From assembly GCA_900471515.1 (NCBI GenBank), contig UCFC01000013.1, positions 237,078-301,077 of the forward strand: a DNA stretch of 64,000 bases, written 5' to 3'. The notes under the pieces are model-generated. The model worked only from the letters and a program-made list of their open reading frames with translations. It had not been told where the DNA came from and did not search any database. Below are positions 1 through 10,206 of the stretch, in pieces. The position numbers and the translations under genes were made by a program. Each line of letters begins with the position of its first letter. Position 1 is the first letter of the stretch. The DNA comes from Hyphomicrobiales bacterium. GTDB lineage: Bacteria > Pseudomonadota > Alphaproteobacteria > Rhizobiales > Rhizobiaceae.

Positions 1-29
1 GCCTAGCAATGGATTCTCGGAGTCTGCCC

Positions 30-1391
30 ATGGAACGCACCTGCCTTGCCGTCATTCTCGCCGCCGGCGACAGCACGCGAATGAAATCCGCAAAGTCGAA
101 AGTGCTGCATGAGGTGGCCGGCCGGCCGATGATCGCCCATGTCGTCGATGCCGTGGCGGCGACCGGCATTTCCTCCGTCGCGCTCGTCGTCGGCCGCGAC
201 GCCGAGAAAGTGGCGAAGGCTGCCGAGGTCGGCGGCGTGACGATCCAATCCTATCTGCAGGAACAGCGCCTCGGCACCGGCCACGCCGTTCTCGCCGCCC
301 GCGAGGCGATTGCCGAGGGCTATGACGATATTCTCGTGACATACGGCGATGTGCCGTTGCAGACATCCGGCCCGCTGCTCGAAGCCCGCAAGGCGCTCGC
401 CGAAGGCAGCGATGTGGTCGTCATCGGTTTCCATACGGAGCGCCCGACCGGCTACGGCCGCCTGCTGGTCAAGGACGGAGAGCTGATCGCCATCCGGGAG
501 GAAAAGGATGCGACCGATGCCGAACGCGCCGTCAAATGGTGCAACAGCGGCCTGATGGCGATCAATGGCCGCAAGGCGCTCGACCTCCTGGCGCGCATCG
601 GCAACAGCAATGCAAAGGGCGAATATTATCTGACCGATCTCGTCGAGATTGCCCGCTCGCTGGGCGGTCGCGTCACCGCCGTCGATGCGCCCGAGGTCGA
701 GATGACCGGCTGCAACAACCGTGCGGAACTCGCCGCGATCGAGCGGTTCTGGCAGGAGCGGCGCCGCCATGAGCTGATGCTTTCGGGTGTCACGATGATT
801 GCCCCGGAAACGGTTTTTCTCAGCTACGATACCGTCATCGGCCAGGATGCGCTGATCGAGCCGAACGTCGTCTTCGGCCCCGGTGCGGTCATCGACGGTG
901 GCGCGGTCATCCATGCCTTCTCGCATATCGAGGGCGCGCATGTGAGCGAAGGCGCAACGGTCGGTCCTTTCGCGCGCCTGCGCCCGGGTGCGGATCTCTC
1001 GGCCGGCTCCAAGGTCGGCAATTTCTGCGAGGTCAAGAACGGCAGGATCGGCGAGGGAGCCAAGGTCAACCATCTGACCTATATCGGCGATGCCGTCGTC
1101 GGATCGGGCACCAATATCGGCGCCGGCACGATCACCTGCAATTATGACGGGGTGAACAAGTTCGAAACCGTCATCGGCAAGGATGCCTTCGTCGGCTCCA
1201 ATTCCTCGCTGGTCGCTCCCGTAACGATCGGCAACGGCGCCTATATCGCTTCGGGCAGCGTCATCACGGCCGATGTGCCGGCCGATGCGCTCGCCTTCGG
1301 TCGCGCCCGCCAGGAGGTCAAGCCCGAGCGGGCGAAGGCCCTGCGCGAACGTGCGCTCGCCATCAAGGCGGCGAAGAAGGCCAAGGGCTGA
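30..1391 (+). CDS. glmU: Bifunctional UDP-GlcNAc pyrophosphorylase / glucosamine-1-phosphate acetyltransferase
   Basis: Makes UDP-N-acetylglucosamine for peptidoglycan and LPS: the C-terminal domain acetylates GlcN-1-P and the N-terminal domain uridylates the product. The nucleotide-binding loop [11 protein letters not shown] is at residues 10-20 (Ser15 stands where many homologues have Gly) and the metal-binding Asp of TYGDVP is residue 107. From about residue 250 to 430 there are hexapeptide repeats of a left-handed beta helix, including the NxGAGT region. I chose the ATG at 30 rather than the in-frame ATG at 9, because CGGAG lies 7 nt before it and the product then begins with MERTCLA, as family members do. 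The 453 aa length is normal. glmS follows 108 bp downstream, giving a hexosamine pathway pair. Confidence 0.96.
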   Translation: MERTCLAVILAAGDSTRMKSAKSKVLHEVAGRPMIAHVVDAVAATGISSVALVVGRDAEKVAKAAEVGGVTIQSYLQEQRLGTGHAVLAAREAIAEGYDDILVTYGDVPLQTSGPLLEARKALAEGSDVVVIGFHTERPTGYGRLLVKDGELIAIREEKDATDAERAVKWCNSGLMAINGRKALDLLARIGNSNAKGEYYLTDLVEIARSLGGRVTAVDAPEVEMTGCNNRAELAAIERFWQERRRHELMLSGVTMIAPETVFLSYDTVIGQDALIEPNVVFGPGAVIDGGAVIHAFSHIEGAHVSEGATVGPFARLRPGADLSAGSKVGNFCEVKNGRIGEGAKVNHLTYIGDAVVGSGTNIGAGTITCNYDGVNKFETVIGKDAFVGSNSSLVAPVTIGNGAYIASGSVITADVPADALAFGRARQEVKPERAKALRERALAIKAAKKAKG

Positions 1392-1499
1392 GCCCTCTTC
1401 CGTAACGTGCGGAAACCGAAAGTGACCGCACGACCAATTGAGAAATAAGCGGGAATCGCTAGGACTGGCGTCGATATTGATGCCTGAGGGGACGTTTGC

Positions 1500-3326
1500 A
1501 TGTGCGGAATTGTGGGGATCGTCGGAAATGCGCCGGTTGCGGGCCGTCTCGTCGATGCGCTGAAGCGGCTGGAATATCGCGGTTACGATTCTGCCGGCGT
1601 TGCCACCATCCATGAAGGCGTGATGGACCGCCGCCGCGCCGAGGGCAAGCTCTTCAACCTCGAGAAGCGCCTGGACAGCGAACCGCTGCCGGGAACGACG
1701 GGCATTGCCCATACGCGTTGGGCCACCCATGGCGTGCCGAACGAAACCAACGCCCATCCGCATTTCGTCGACGGCGTCGCCGTCGTCCACAACGGCATCA
1801 TCGAGAATTTCTCCGAACTGCGCGACGAGCTGACCCACGAAGGTGCCGCCTTCCAGAGCCAGACCGACACGGAGGTCGTCGCTCACCTCATGGCGAAATA
1901 TCTGCGTGAAGGCCTGTCTCCGCGCGACGCCATGCTGAAGATGCTGAACCGCGTCACCGGCGCCTATGCGCTGGCCGTCATGCTGAAGAGCGATCCCGGC
2001 ACGCTCATGGCTGCCCGCTCCGGCCCGCCGCTTGCCGTCGGTTACGGCAGGGGCGAAATGTTCCTGGGCTCCGATGCCATCGCGCTTTCGCCCTTCACCA
2101 ACGAAATCACCTATCTCGTCGATGGCGATTGCGCGATCATCACCCGCGACGGCGCGACCGTGCTCGATTTCTCCGGCAAGGTGGTCAAGCGCCCGCGCCA
2201 GGTTTCCCAGGCGACCGCCTATGTGGTCGACAAGGGCAATCACCGTCATTTCATGGAGAAGGAAATCTACGAGCAGCCGGAGGTCATCTCCCACGCGCTC
2301 AGCCACTATGTGGATTTCGCCGCCAATACGATCAGCCCGAATGCATCCGCGATCGACTTCAAGGCGGCGACCGGCCTTGCGATCTCCGCCTGCGGCACCG
2401 CCTATCTCGCCGGCCTGATCGGCAAATACTGGTTCGAGCGCTACGCGCGCCTGCCGGTCGAAATCGATGTCGCCTCTGAATTCCGCTACCGCGAAATGCC
2501 GCTGCAGCCCTCGCAAGCCGCGCTCTTCATCTCGCAGTCGGGCGAAACCGCCGACACATTGGCGTCGCTGCGTTACTGCAAGGACAACGGCCTGAAGATC
2601 GGCGCCGTCGTCAACGTGCGCGAATCGACCATTGCCCGCGAATCCGATGCCGTCTTCCCGATCATGGCCGGCCCGGAAATCGGCGTCGCCTCCACCAAGG
2701 CCTTCACCTGCCAGCTGGCCGTGCTTGCCTCGCTCGCCATCGGCGCCGGCCGCGCCCGCGGCACGATCGGCGCCGACGACGAGAAGGCGATGGTGCGCCA
2801 TCTGGCGGAAATGCCGCGCGTCATGAGCCGCGTGCTCAACCTCATCCAGCCGCAGATGGAAAGCCTGTCGCGCGAACTTTCCAAGTGCAAGGACGTGCTC
2901 TATCTCGGCCGAGGCACCAGTTTCCCGCTTGCCATGGAAGGCGCGCTGAAACTCAAGGAAATCTCCTACATTCATGCCGAAGGTTATGCCGCCGGCGAAT
3001 TGAAGCATGGGCCGATCGCGCTGATCGATGAAAACATGCCCGTCATCGTCATCGCCCCCTACGACCGTTTCTTCGAAAAGACCGTCTCCAACATGCAGGA
3101 AGTGGCCGCCCGCGGCGGCCGCATCATCTTCATCACCGACGAGGCCGGTGCTGCCGCCTCCAAGCTGCCGACCATGGCGACGATCACGCTTCCCGTTGTC
3201 GATGAGATTATCGCGCCGATGATCTTCTCGCTGCCGATCCAGCTGCTCGCCTATCACACGGCGGTCTTCATGGGGACCGATGTCGACCAGCCGCGCAACC
3301 TCGCAAAATCGGTGACTGTGGAGTAA
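1500..3326 (+). CDS. glmS: Glutamine--fructose-6-phosphate aminotransferase (isomerizing)
   Basis: Converts fructose-6-phosphate and glutamine to glucosamine-6-phosphate, the entry step of amino-sugar synthesis. The protein starts MCGIVGIVG, so Cys2 becomes the N-terminal nucleophile of a class II glutamine amidotransferase domain (about residues 2-220). Two SIS sugar-isomerase domains follow (about 285-425 and 455-600), and the C-terminus ends in the usual NLAKSVTVE. GAGGGG lies 8 nt upstream of the ATG. At 608 aa it is full length. A short hairpin at 3399-3416 lies after the gene but has no T tract. No glmS ribozyme is seen in the 108 bp leader. Confidence 0.97.
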   Translation: MCGIVGIVGNAPVAGRLVDALKRLEYRGYDSAGVATIHEGVMDRRRAEGKLFNLEKRLDSEPLPGTTGIAHTRWATHGVPNETNAHPHFVDGVAVVHNGIIENFSELRDELTHEGAAFQSQTDTEVVAHLMAKYLREGLSPRDAMLKMLNRVTGAYALAVMLKSDPGTLMAARSGPPLAVGYGRGEMFLGSDAIALSPFTNEITYLVDGDCAIITRDGATVLDFSGKVVKRPRQVSQATAYVVDKGNHRHFMEKEIYEQPEVISHALSHYVDFAANTISPNASAIDFKAATGLAISACGTAYLAGLIGKYWFERYARLPVEIDVASEFRYREMPLQPSQAALFISQSGETADTLASLRYCKDNGLKIGAVVNVRESTIARESDAVFPIMAGPEIGVASTKAFTCQLAVLASLAIGAGRARGTIGADDEKAMVRHLAEMPRVMSRVLNLIQPQMESLSRELSKCKDVLYLGRGTSFPLAMEGALKLKEISYIHAEGYAAGELKHGPIALIDENMPVIVIAPYDRFFEKTVSNMQEVAARGGRIIFITDEAGAAASKLPTMATITLPVVDEIIAPMIFSLPIQLLAYHTAVFMGTDVDQPRNLAKSVTVE

Positions 3327-3449
3327 GCCCGAGTGGGCTGAAACATGTTGTGCAGCAACGCGAATTCTGGCAATTTTGTGCCTGCGGACACAGGGGGAAG
3401 GCCGGTGAAACGGCCTGTCTAGAGACTGAAACGGAGTTCATCAGAAAAG

Positions 3450-4136
3450 ATGACCGATAAGGCCCCCCGAGTGCCGGTCGCCATGCGGCTGAGGAATAAT
3501 TTTCTCGCTGGTTTGATCATCTGCGCACCGATCGCCATCACGATCTGGCTGACCTGGACCTTCATCCACTGGTCGGACAGCTGGGTGCGGCCCTATATCC
3601 CGGCACGCTGGAACCCCGAGAGTTATATCAACGTCGCCATACCCGGTTTCGGCCTGCTGATCGCCGTGGTGCTGATCACCATTGTCGGCTTCCTCGGCAA
3701 GAACCTGATCGGCCAGAGCATCGTCCGTTTCGGCGAATCGATCGTCCAGCGCATGCCTCTGGTGCGCACCATCTACAGAAGCGTGAAGCAGATCTTCGAA
3801 ACGGTGCTGAAGGAACAGTCGAATTCCTTCAAGAAGGTCGGCCTCATCGAATATCCGGGGCCGGGCCTGTGGTCGCTGGTTTTCGTCGCCACCGACGCCA
3901 AGGGCGAGATCGCATCGAAGTTCAACGCGATGGGGCAGGATATGGTCGCCGTCTTCCTGCCGCCGACGCCGGTGCCGACGGCCGGATTCCTGATCTTCGT
4001 GCCGCGCGACAAGATCACCGTGCTCGACATGAGCCCGGAAGATGCCGCCAAGTTCCTGATATCGGGCGGCCTTGTCGCCCCGGAACATGTCCCGGTCCTG
4101 CGCCCCAAGCCGAAGGCGATATCGAAGGTCGATTAG
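3450..4136 (+). CDS. DUF502 family inner-membrane protein
   Basis: 228 aa protein of the DUF502 family, whose biochemical role is not established. Two hydrophobic segments are visible (about residues 16-38 and 60-82), with a conserved hydrophilic C-terminal half beginning with the IVQRMPLVRTIYRSVKQ stretch that marks the family. It probably sits in the inner membrane with the C-terminal domain cytoplasmic. It lies after glmS and is convergent with recG, with only 3 bp between the two stop codons, so no independent terminator is visible. Confidence 0.85.
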   Translation: MTDKAPRVPVAMRLRNNFLAGLIICAPIAITIWLTWTFIHWSDSWVRPYIPARWNPESYINVAIPGFGLLIAVVLITIVGFLGKNLIGQSIVRFGESIVQRMPLVRTIYRSVKQIFETVLKEQSNSFKKVGLIEYPGPGLWSLVFVATDAKGEIASKFNAMGQDMVAVFLPPTPVPTAGFLIFVPRDKITVLDMSPEDAAKFLISGGLVAPEHVPVLRPKPKAISKVD

Positions 4137-4139
4137 GCT

Positions 4140-6245
4140 CTAACCCGCTCTCAGGAACCGGATCGCCTCATCGCGGCGGAAGAGATAGAGCAGGGTGCGC
4201 ACGGCCTCGCCGCGCTCGCTCGTCAGCTCGGGATCGCGCTCGATAAGATAGGCTGCATCCTTGCGGGCGATCTCCAGGAGATCGGCATGCGCCTCCAGGC
4301 TCGCGATCCGGAAACCCGGCGTGCCGGACTGGCGCGTGCCGAGAAGCTCGCCTTCGCCGCGCAGTTTCAGATCTTCCTCGGCAATGCGGAAACCGTCTTC
4401 CGTTTCACGCATGATCGAAAGCCGGGCATGGCCGGTTTCGCCAAGCGGCCCCTTGTAGAGCAGGATACAGGTGGAGGCCTCGTCTCCGCGCCCGACACGG
4501 CCGCGAAGCTGGTGCAGCTGCGCCAGGCCGAAGCGCTCGGCATGTTCGATCACCATGATCGTCGCATCCGGCACGTCGACGCCGACCTCGACGACGGTCG
4601 TTGCCACCAGCAGCCGCAATTCGCCGCTCTTGAAGGCCAGCATGACCGCATCTTTCTCCGGTCCGCTCATGCGCCCGTGGATGAGGCCGATGCCGGGGCC
4701 GAGGGCCGAGACGAGCGTCGCATGCCGCTCTTCCACCGACATCAGATCGAGTTCTTCGGATTCCTCCACCAGCGGACAGATCCAGTAGGCCTTCTTGCCG
4801 TCGGCGAGCGCACTCTTCAGTCGGCCGACGATCTCGCCCGTGCGCTCGGCCGGCACGGTGATCGTCTGGATCGGCTTTCGCCCCGCCGGCTTCTCCGTCA
4901 GTTTGGAGACGTCCATGTCGCCGAAGGCCGCCAGCACGAGCGTGCGCGGGATCGGCGTTGCGGTCATGACCAGCATATGCGGCGAGATGCCCTTCGCCGT
5001 CAGCCGCAGGCGCTGGTGCACGCCGAAACGGTGCTGCTCGTCGACGACGGCCAGCATCAGGTTCTTGTAGTTGACGCTCTCCTGGAAGAGCGCATGCGTG
5101 CCGATAATGATCTGCGCTTCGCCGGACGCGATACGCTCGAGAATATCCTCGCGCTCACGCCCCTTGGTGCGACCCGTCAGCACCTCGACGGCAAGCCCGG
5201 CGGCATCGGCGAATTTCGAGATTGTCGCATGATGCTGGCGGGCGAGGATTTCGGTCGGCGCCATCAGCACGGCCTGTCCGCCGCTTTCTATGACGGCAGC
5301 CATCGAAAGCAGCGCCACCAGCGTCTTGCCGGAGCCGACATCGCCCTGAAGCAGCCGCAGCATGCGCTCATTGCCGGCCATGTCCCTCAGAATGTCGGCA
5401 ACGGCCTGCGTCTGGCTGCTCGTCGGCGAAAAGGGAAGGTCCCGCAATATCTTGCTGCTGATTTCTCCGGTGGCATGCACGGGCTGGCCGGCGACCTTTC
5501 GCAGCCGTTGCCGCACCAGCGCCAAGGACAGCTGGCCGGCGAGGAATTCGTCATAGGCGAGCCTGCGCCGGGCAGGGGTTTGCGGGTCTATGTCGGACGT
5601 ATCCCGCGGCTCGTGCAACATATGGAAACTGTCGCGGATGGAGGGCAGGCCCTGTTTCTGCGACAGCGAAAGATCGATCCATTCCGGCAGCTCCGGCATG
5701 CGCGGCAGCGCCGCCTCGATGATCTTGCGCAGCGTCTTCGGGGAAAGCCCCGCCGTCAGCGGATAGATCGGCTCGACCAGCGGCAGGTTCTCACCCTCGC
5801 TTGCCTTGACGATGTAATCTGGGTGAACCATCGAGGCGCGGCCGTTGAACCAGTCGACCTTGCCGCTGACGGTTACGTCCTCGTCGATCGGCAACTGCTT
5901 TTCCAGCCACGCCGCCTGGCCGCGGAAGAAGACGAGCGTCAGCTCGCCCGTCTCGTCATGCAGGAAGACCCGGTAGGGAACGTTGCGATTGCCGCGCGGC
6001 GGCGCCTGATGCCGATCGACACGCGCCGTGATCGTCACGATCGCGCCTTGCGGCGCGCGGGCGATTCCCGGCTGGTTGCGGCGGTCGATCAGCGAGGAGG
6101 GCGCATGGAACAGGAGATCGATAACCCGGCAATCCTCCGGTGTCTCGCGCCCGAGCAGCTTGACGAAAAGCTCCGAGATCTTCGGGCCGACGCCCGGAAG
6201 GCCCGAAACGGGAGAAAACAGCGGATCGAGAATGGCGGGGCGCAT
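4140..6245 (-). CDS. recG: ATP-dependent DNA helicase RecG
   Basis: Junction-specific helicase that regresses stalled forks and processes recombination intermediates. Order: helix-hairpin-like N-terminal segment (LPGVGPKI), OB-fold wedge domain (about residues 60-170), then a superfamily 2 helicase core with Walker A GDVGSGKT near residue 304 and a DEQHRFG box near residue 400. The C-terminal helicase domain carries the QLRGRVGRG motif. The ATG at 6245 gives MRPAILDPLFSPVSGLPGVG, the usual rhizobial N-terminus; an open frame upstream of it is not family-like and was trimmed. It is divergent from sdhE-mfd, with 94 bp between starts. Confidence 0.96.
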   Translation of the reverse strand: MRPAILDPLFSPVSGLPGVGPKISELFVKLLGRETPEDCRVIDLLFHAPSSLIDRRNQPGIARAPQGAIVTITARVDRHQAPPRGNRNVPYRVFLHDETGELTLVFFRGQAAWLEKQLPIDEDVTVSGKVDWFNGRASMVHPDYIVKASEGENLPLVEPIYPLTAGLSPKTLRKIIEAALPRMPELPEWIDLSLSQKQGLPSIRDSFHMLHEPRDTSDIDPQTPARRRLAYDEFLAGQLSLALVRQRLRKVAGQPVHATGEISSKILRDLPFSPTSSQTQAVADILRDMAGNERMLRLLQGDVGSGKTLVALLSMAAVIESGGQAVLMAPTEILARQHHATISKFADAAGLAVEVLTGRTKGREREDILERIASGEAQIIIGTHALFQESVNYKNLMLAVVDEQHRFGVHQRLRLTAKGISPHMLVMTATPIPRTLVLAAFGDMDVSKLTEKPAGRKPIQTITVPAERTGEIVGRLKSALADGKKAYWICPLVEESEELDLMSVEERHATLVSALGPGIGLIHGRMSGPEKDAVMLAFKSGELRLLVATTVVEVGVDVPDATIMVIEHAERFGLAQLHQLRGRVGRGDEASTCILLYKGPLGETGHARLSIMRETEDGFRIAEEDLKLRGEGELLGTRQSGTPGFRIASLEAHADLLEIARKDAAYLIERDPELTSERGEAVRTLLYLFRRDEAIRFLRAG

Positions 6246-6339
6246 GGATGCCAAAATGCGATGAACAATAGGGCCTTGGCAAGGCTGACAAGCCGCTTTC
6301 GAGGGTCTATAGAGGCGCATCAACAAGGAAGGTGATGCC

Positions 6340-6642
6340 ATGACAGGAGTAACGCTCACGAGCGCCGGTCTCGACCCGCGCCGACGCCGGATTCTTTTCC
6401 GCTGCTGGCATCGCGGCATCAGAGAGATGGACCTTGTCTTCGGTCAGTTCGCCGAAAACGAACTTCCCACCATGAGCGAGGCCGAGCTCGACGAGTTCGA
6501 GACGATCATGGCCGAAGAGGATAACGACCTCGTGCGCTGGATCATGGGAACCTGGCCGACGCCCGAGCATTTGCAGACCCCCATGTTTGCCCGCATCGCC
6601 GCCTACAAGCCCGATTTCGAGACGCCCCGGATACCGGAATGA
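6340..6642 (+). CDS. sdhE: SdhE family FAD assembly factor for succinate dehydrogenase
   Basis: Small (100 aa) DUF339/SdhE family protein. It assists covalent FAD attachment to the succinate dehydrogenase flavoprotein. The diagnostic RGxxE motif is present as R25-G-I-R-E29, followed by the conserved acidic and aromatic region ending in DNDLVRWIMGT. The stop codon overlaps the mfd start (ATGA at 6639-6642), so sdhE and mfd are probably translationally coupled. This pairing next to recG and mfd is common in rhizobial chromosomes. Confidence 0.92.
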   Translation: MTGVTLTSAGLDPRRRRILFRCWHRGIREMDLVFGQFAENELPTMSEAELDEFETIMAEEDNDLVRWIMGTWPTPEHLQTPMFARIAAYKPDFETPRIPE

Positions 6643-9600
6643 TCCCTGGTTTTGACGCCAAGAAACTCGCAGCCGCCGCCGAGCCGCTGACGATCGGCAA
6701 CGTGCCGGCCGGCATGGAGCCGCTATTGCTCGCCGAACTCGCCCGCAACGGCGAGCCGGTCGCCTATGTTCTGTCGGACGGCCATCGCATGGCCGATCTG
6801 GAGCAGATGCTGGGTTTCGTGGCGCCCGATATTCCGGTTCTGACGCTACCGGCCTGGGACTGTCTACCCTATGACCGCGTCTCGCCGAGCGCCGATACCT
6901 CGGCGCGCCGCCTCGCGGCCCTCTCCGGCCTGATCGCGCACCATAAGAAACCGCATGCGGCCATCGTGCTGGTCACGGTCAACGCCATGCTGCAGAAGGT
7001 GGCCCCGCAGGACATCATCGAAAGCCTGGCTTTCTCGGCGCGCCCCGGCAATCAGGTGCGCATGGACGATATTGCCGGCCGGCTGGAGCGCAACGGTTTC
7101 GAGCGGGTGGCCACCGTGCGCGAAGTCGGCGAATATGCCGTGCGCGGCGGCATCCTCGATGTCTTCGTGCCCGGTTCGGAAGAGCCGGTTCGCCTCGATT
7201 TCTTCGGCGATACGCTGGAATCGATCCGCAGCTTCGATCCCGCCAGCCAGCGCACGACGGGGCAGGTACGCTCCCTCGATCTCAATCCCATGAGCGAGGT
7301 GACGCTGACCCCGGATACGATCAGCCGCTTCCGCAAGAATTACCTCTCCGCCTTCGGTGCGGCCACGCGCGATGACGCGCTCTATCTCGCCGTGTCGGAA
7401 GGTCGCCGCTACCCTGGCATGGAACATTGGCTGCCGCTCTTCTACGAGAAGCTGGATACGGTGTTCGATTACCTCTCCGGCTTCCGCATCGTCACCGACC
7501 ATACGGTGCGTGAAGCAGCCGAGGAACGCTCCAAGCTCGTCTATGACTATTACGATGCGCGCCTGAATTCCGGCCAGCAGGGCAAGGGCCAGATGGCGCA
7601 GGGCACGCCCTATAAGCCGGTGACGCCCGGCCAGCTCTATCTCGACAGCAAGACCTTTGCGCGCACGCTCGATGCGATCAACGCGATCAGGGTCTCGCCC
7701 TTCAACGAGCACGAGGGGGAGGCGCGCCGCGTCGTCAATCTCGATGCGCGCCAGGGCCAGCGCTGGGCGCGCTCCAATGCCGAAGGCGGCGGGGATGCGG
7801 AGCGTGTCAACATCTTCGATGTGGTCGTCAGGCACATTGCCGATAAACGCGCCGGCGGCGCGAAGGTCGTCATCACCGCCTGGACCGAAGGGTCTCTGGA
7901 GCGCCTGCTGCAGGTTTTGAACGAACACGGCCTCGAACGCGTCAAGCCGATCGCGGCGCTGAAGGATGTGTCGGGCCTCGCGAAAGGTGAGGCGGCGGCA
8001 GCCGTGCTCAGCCTCGAATCCGGCTTCGAGAGCGGCGATCTCGTCGTCATCGGCGAGCAGGATATTCTCGGCGACCGCATGGTGCGCCGTTCCCGCCGCC
8101 GCAAGCGCGCCGCCGATTTCATTTCCGAAGTCGCCGGCCTCGACGAAGGATCGATCGTCGTCCACGCCGAACATGGTATCGGCCGTTTCGTCGGGTTGCG
8201 CACCATCGAGGCGGCAGGCGCCCCGCATGCCTGCCTCGAACTGCAATATGCCGACGATGCCAAACTCTTCCTGCCGGTCGAAAACATCGACCTGCTCTCG
8301 CGCTTCGGTGGCGAAAGCACCGATGTCCCGCTCGACAAGCTTGGCGGCGGCGCATGGCAGATGCGCAAGGCCAAGCTCAAGCGCCGCCTGCTGGATATGG
8401 CCGATGCGCTGATCCGCATCGCCGCCGAACGCCTGACGCGCCACGCGCCGGTGCTGACGACGCCGGAAGGGCTCTATGACGAGTTCGCCGCCCGTTTCCC
8501 CTATGACGAAACGGAGGATCAGGACAACGCGATCGAAGCCGTGCGAAGCGATCTCGGCGCCGGCCGCCCGATGGACCGCCTCGTTTGCGGCGACGTCGGC
8601 TTCGGCAAGACCGAAGTGGCCCTGCGCGCCGCCTTCGTTGCCGCCATGAACGGCGTGCAGGTTGCTGTCGTCGTACCGACCACGCTGCTCTCCCGCCAGC
8701 ATTTCAAGACATTCTCCGAGCGTTTCCGTGGTCTGCCGGTCCGCGTCCAGCAGGCCTCGCGCCTCGTCGGCTCCAAGGAACTGGCGCTGACGAAAAAGGA
8801 AGTGGCCGAGGGCAAGACGGATATCGTCGTCGGTACCCATGCGCTGCTCGGCGCCGGCATCAAGTTCGCCAATCTCGGCCTGCTGATTATCGACGAAGAG
8901 CAGCATTTCGGGGTGAAGCACAAGGAGCGCCTGAAGGAGCTGAAGAGCGACGTCCACGTCCTCACGCTCTCGGCAACGCCGATCCCGCGCACGCTGCAGC
9001 TTGCCATGACCGGGGTGCGCGAGCTCTCGCTCATCACCACGCCGCCCGTCGATCGCATGGCGGTGCGCACCTTCATTTCGCCCTTCGACAGCCTCGTCAT
9101 CCGCGAAACGCTGATGCGCGAGCACTATCGCGGCGGCCAGAGCTTCTATGTCTGCCCGCGCCTTGCCGATCTGGCGGATGTGCACGCCTTCCTCCAGTCC
9201 GACGTGCCGGAGCTGAAGGTCGCCGTCGCCCACGGCCAGATGCCGGCCGGTGAATTGGAGGACATCATGAACGCCTTCTACGAAGGCCGCTATGATGTGC
9301 TGCTCTCGACCACCATCGTCGAATCCGGCCTCGATGTTCCCACCGCCAACACGCTGATCGTCCACCGCGCCGATATGTTCGGCCTTGCCCAGCTCTACCA
9401 GCTGCGCGGCCGCGTCGGCCGTTCGAAGGTGCGCGCCTTCGCCCTCTTCACCCTGCCGGTCAACAAGGTGCTGACGGCAACCGCCGAACGTCGCCTCAAG
9501 GTGCTGCAGTCGCTCGATACGCTCGGCGCCGGCTTCCAGCTCGCAAGCCACGACCTCGATATCCGCGGCGCCGGCAACCTGCTCGGCGAGGAACAGTCCG

Positions 9601-10145
9601 GCCATATCAAGGAAGTCGGCTTCGAGCTTTACCAGCAGATGCTGGAAGAGGCCGTTGCCGAAGTGAAGGGTATCGACGAGATCGCCGATACCGGCTGGTC
9701 GCCGCAGATTTCCGTCGGCACGCCGGTCATGATCCCCGACAGTTACGTGCCGGATCTGCATCTGCGCATGGCGCTCTATCGTCGTTTGGGCGAACTGACC
9801 GATCTCAAGGAGATCGACGGCTTCGGCGCCGAGATGATCGACCGCTTCGGGCCGATGCCGGCGGAAGTCCAGCATCTGCTGAAGATCGTCTATATCAAGT
9901 CGCTCTGCCGCACGGCCAATGTCGAAAAGCTCGATGCCGGCCCGAAAGGCGTCGTCGTGCAGTTCCGCAACAAGGAATTCCCGAACCCGGCCAATCTCGT
10001 CGGCTATATCGGCAAGCAGGGCACGATGGCGAAGATCCGCCCCGACCACAGCCTGTTCCTGACCCGCGATCTGCCGACCCCGGAAAAGCGCCTGCAAGGC
10101 GCCGCTGTCATCATGACGCAACTTGCGGAACTCGCAAAAAGCTGA
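6639..10145 (+). CDS. mfd: Transcription-repair coupling factor Mfd
   Basis: Displaces RNA polymerase stalled at DNA lesions and recruits UvrA. At 1168 aa it is full length. Order: UvrB-like N-terminal module (about residues 1-380), the RNA polymerase-interacting CarD-like/Tudor domain (around 500-565, with VVHAEHGIGRFVGL), then RecG-like translocase domains with Walker A GDVGFGKT near residue 650 and DEEQHFGV near 751. A C-terminal TRCF domain follows. It overlaps sdhE by 4 bp. UvrA, its partner, is encoded at 19.4-22.3 kb in this window. Confidence 0.97.
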   Translation: MIPGFDAKKLAAAAEPLTIGNVPAGMEPLLLAELARNGEPVAYVLSDGHRMADLEQMLGFVAPDIPVLTLPAWDCLPYDRVSPSADTSARRLAALSGLIAHHKKPHAAIVLVTVNAMLQKVAPQDIIESLAFSARPGNQVRMDDIAGRLERNGFERVATVREVGEYAVRGGILDVFVPGSEEPVRLDFFGDTLESIRSFDPASQRTTGQVRSLDLNPMSEVTLTPDTISRFRKNYLSAFGAATRDDALYLAVSEGRRYPGMEHWLPLFYEKLDTVFDYLSGFRIVTDHTVREAAEERSKLVYDYYDARLNSGQQGKGQMAQGTPYKPVTPGQLYLDSKTFARTLDAINAIRVSPFNEHEGEARRVVNLDARQGQRWARSNAEGGGDAERVNIFDVVVRHIADKRAGGAKVVITAWTEGSLERLLQVLNEHGLERVKPIAALKDVSGLAKGEAAAAVLSLESGFESGDLVVIGEQDILGDRMVRRSRRRKRAADFISEVAGLDEGSIVVHAEHGIGRFVGLRTIEAAGAPHACLELQYADDAKLFLPVENIDLLSRFGGESTDVPLDKLGGGAWQMRKAKLKRRLLDMADALIRIAAERLTRHAPVLTTPEGLYDEFAARFPYDETEDQDNAIEAVRSDLGAGRPMDRLVCGDVGFGKTEVALRAAFVAAMNGVQVAVVVPTTLLSRQHFKTFSERFRGLPVRVQQASRLVGSKELALTKKEVAEGKTDIVVGTHALLGAGIKFANLGLLIIDEEQHFGVKHKERLKELKSDVHVLTLSATPIPRTLQLAMTGVRELSLITTPPVDRMAVRTFISPFDSLVIRETLMREHYRGGQSFYVCPRLADLADVHAFLQSDVPELKVAVAHGQMPAGELEDIMNAFYEGRYDVLLSTTIVESGLDVPTANTLIVHRADMFGLAQLYQLRGRVGRSKVRAFALFTLPVNKVLTATAERRLKVLQSLDTLGAGFQLASHDLDIRGAGNLLGEEQSGHIKEVGFELYQQMLEEAVAEVKGIDEIADTGWSPQISVGTPVMIPDSYVPDLHLRMALYRRLGELTDLKEIDGFGAEMIDRFGPMPAEVQHLLKIVYIKSLCRTANVEKLDAGPKGVVVQFRNKEFPNPANLVGYIGKQGTMAKIRPDHSLFLTRDLPTPEKRLQGAAVIMTQLAELAKS

Positions 10146-10172
10146 GGGCAGCCCGGCTAAACCGGACTGCCC
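10146..10172. terminator. Possible hairpin between mfd and the convergent DsbA-like gene
   Basis: An 11-bp stem with one mismatch (GGGCAG-CCGG facing CCGG-CTGCCC) around a 5-nt loop lies directly after the mfd stop codon. It has no clear T tract on either strand, so intrinsic termination is only possible, not shown. Confidence 0.4.
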
Positions 10173-10206
10173 CACTGTCTTCCCAATTTGACGATGCTGG
10201 CGCGGG

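Noticed and set aside
1392..1499. Possible glmS ribozyme before glmS.
   Set aside because: The 108-bp gap is too short and lacks the ribozyme core; such ribozymes are typical of Firmicutes.
3..3257. Very long open frame antisense to glmU and glmS (over 1000 codons).
   Set aside because: It mirrors two certain genes, is rich in His/Asp/Arg as expected from complement reading of GC-rich codons, and has no family match or ribosome binding site. Similar antisense frames over recG, mfd, uvrA, gyrA, glnA, the M16 peptidase and metG were rejected for the same reason.
3327..3449. 25-codon frame between glmS and the DUF502 gene.
   Set aside because: It has no ribosome binding site, no hydrophobic or conserved pattern, and overlaps a hairpin.
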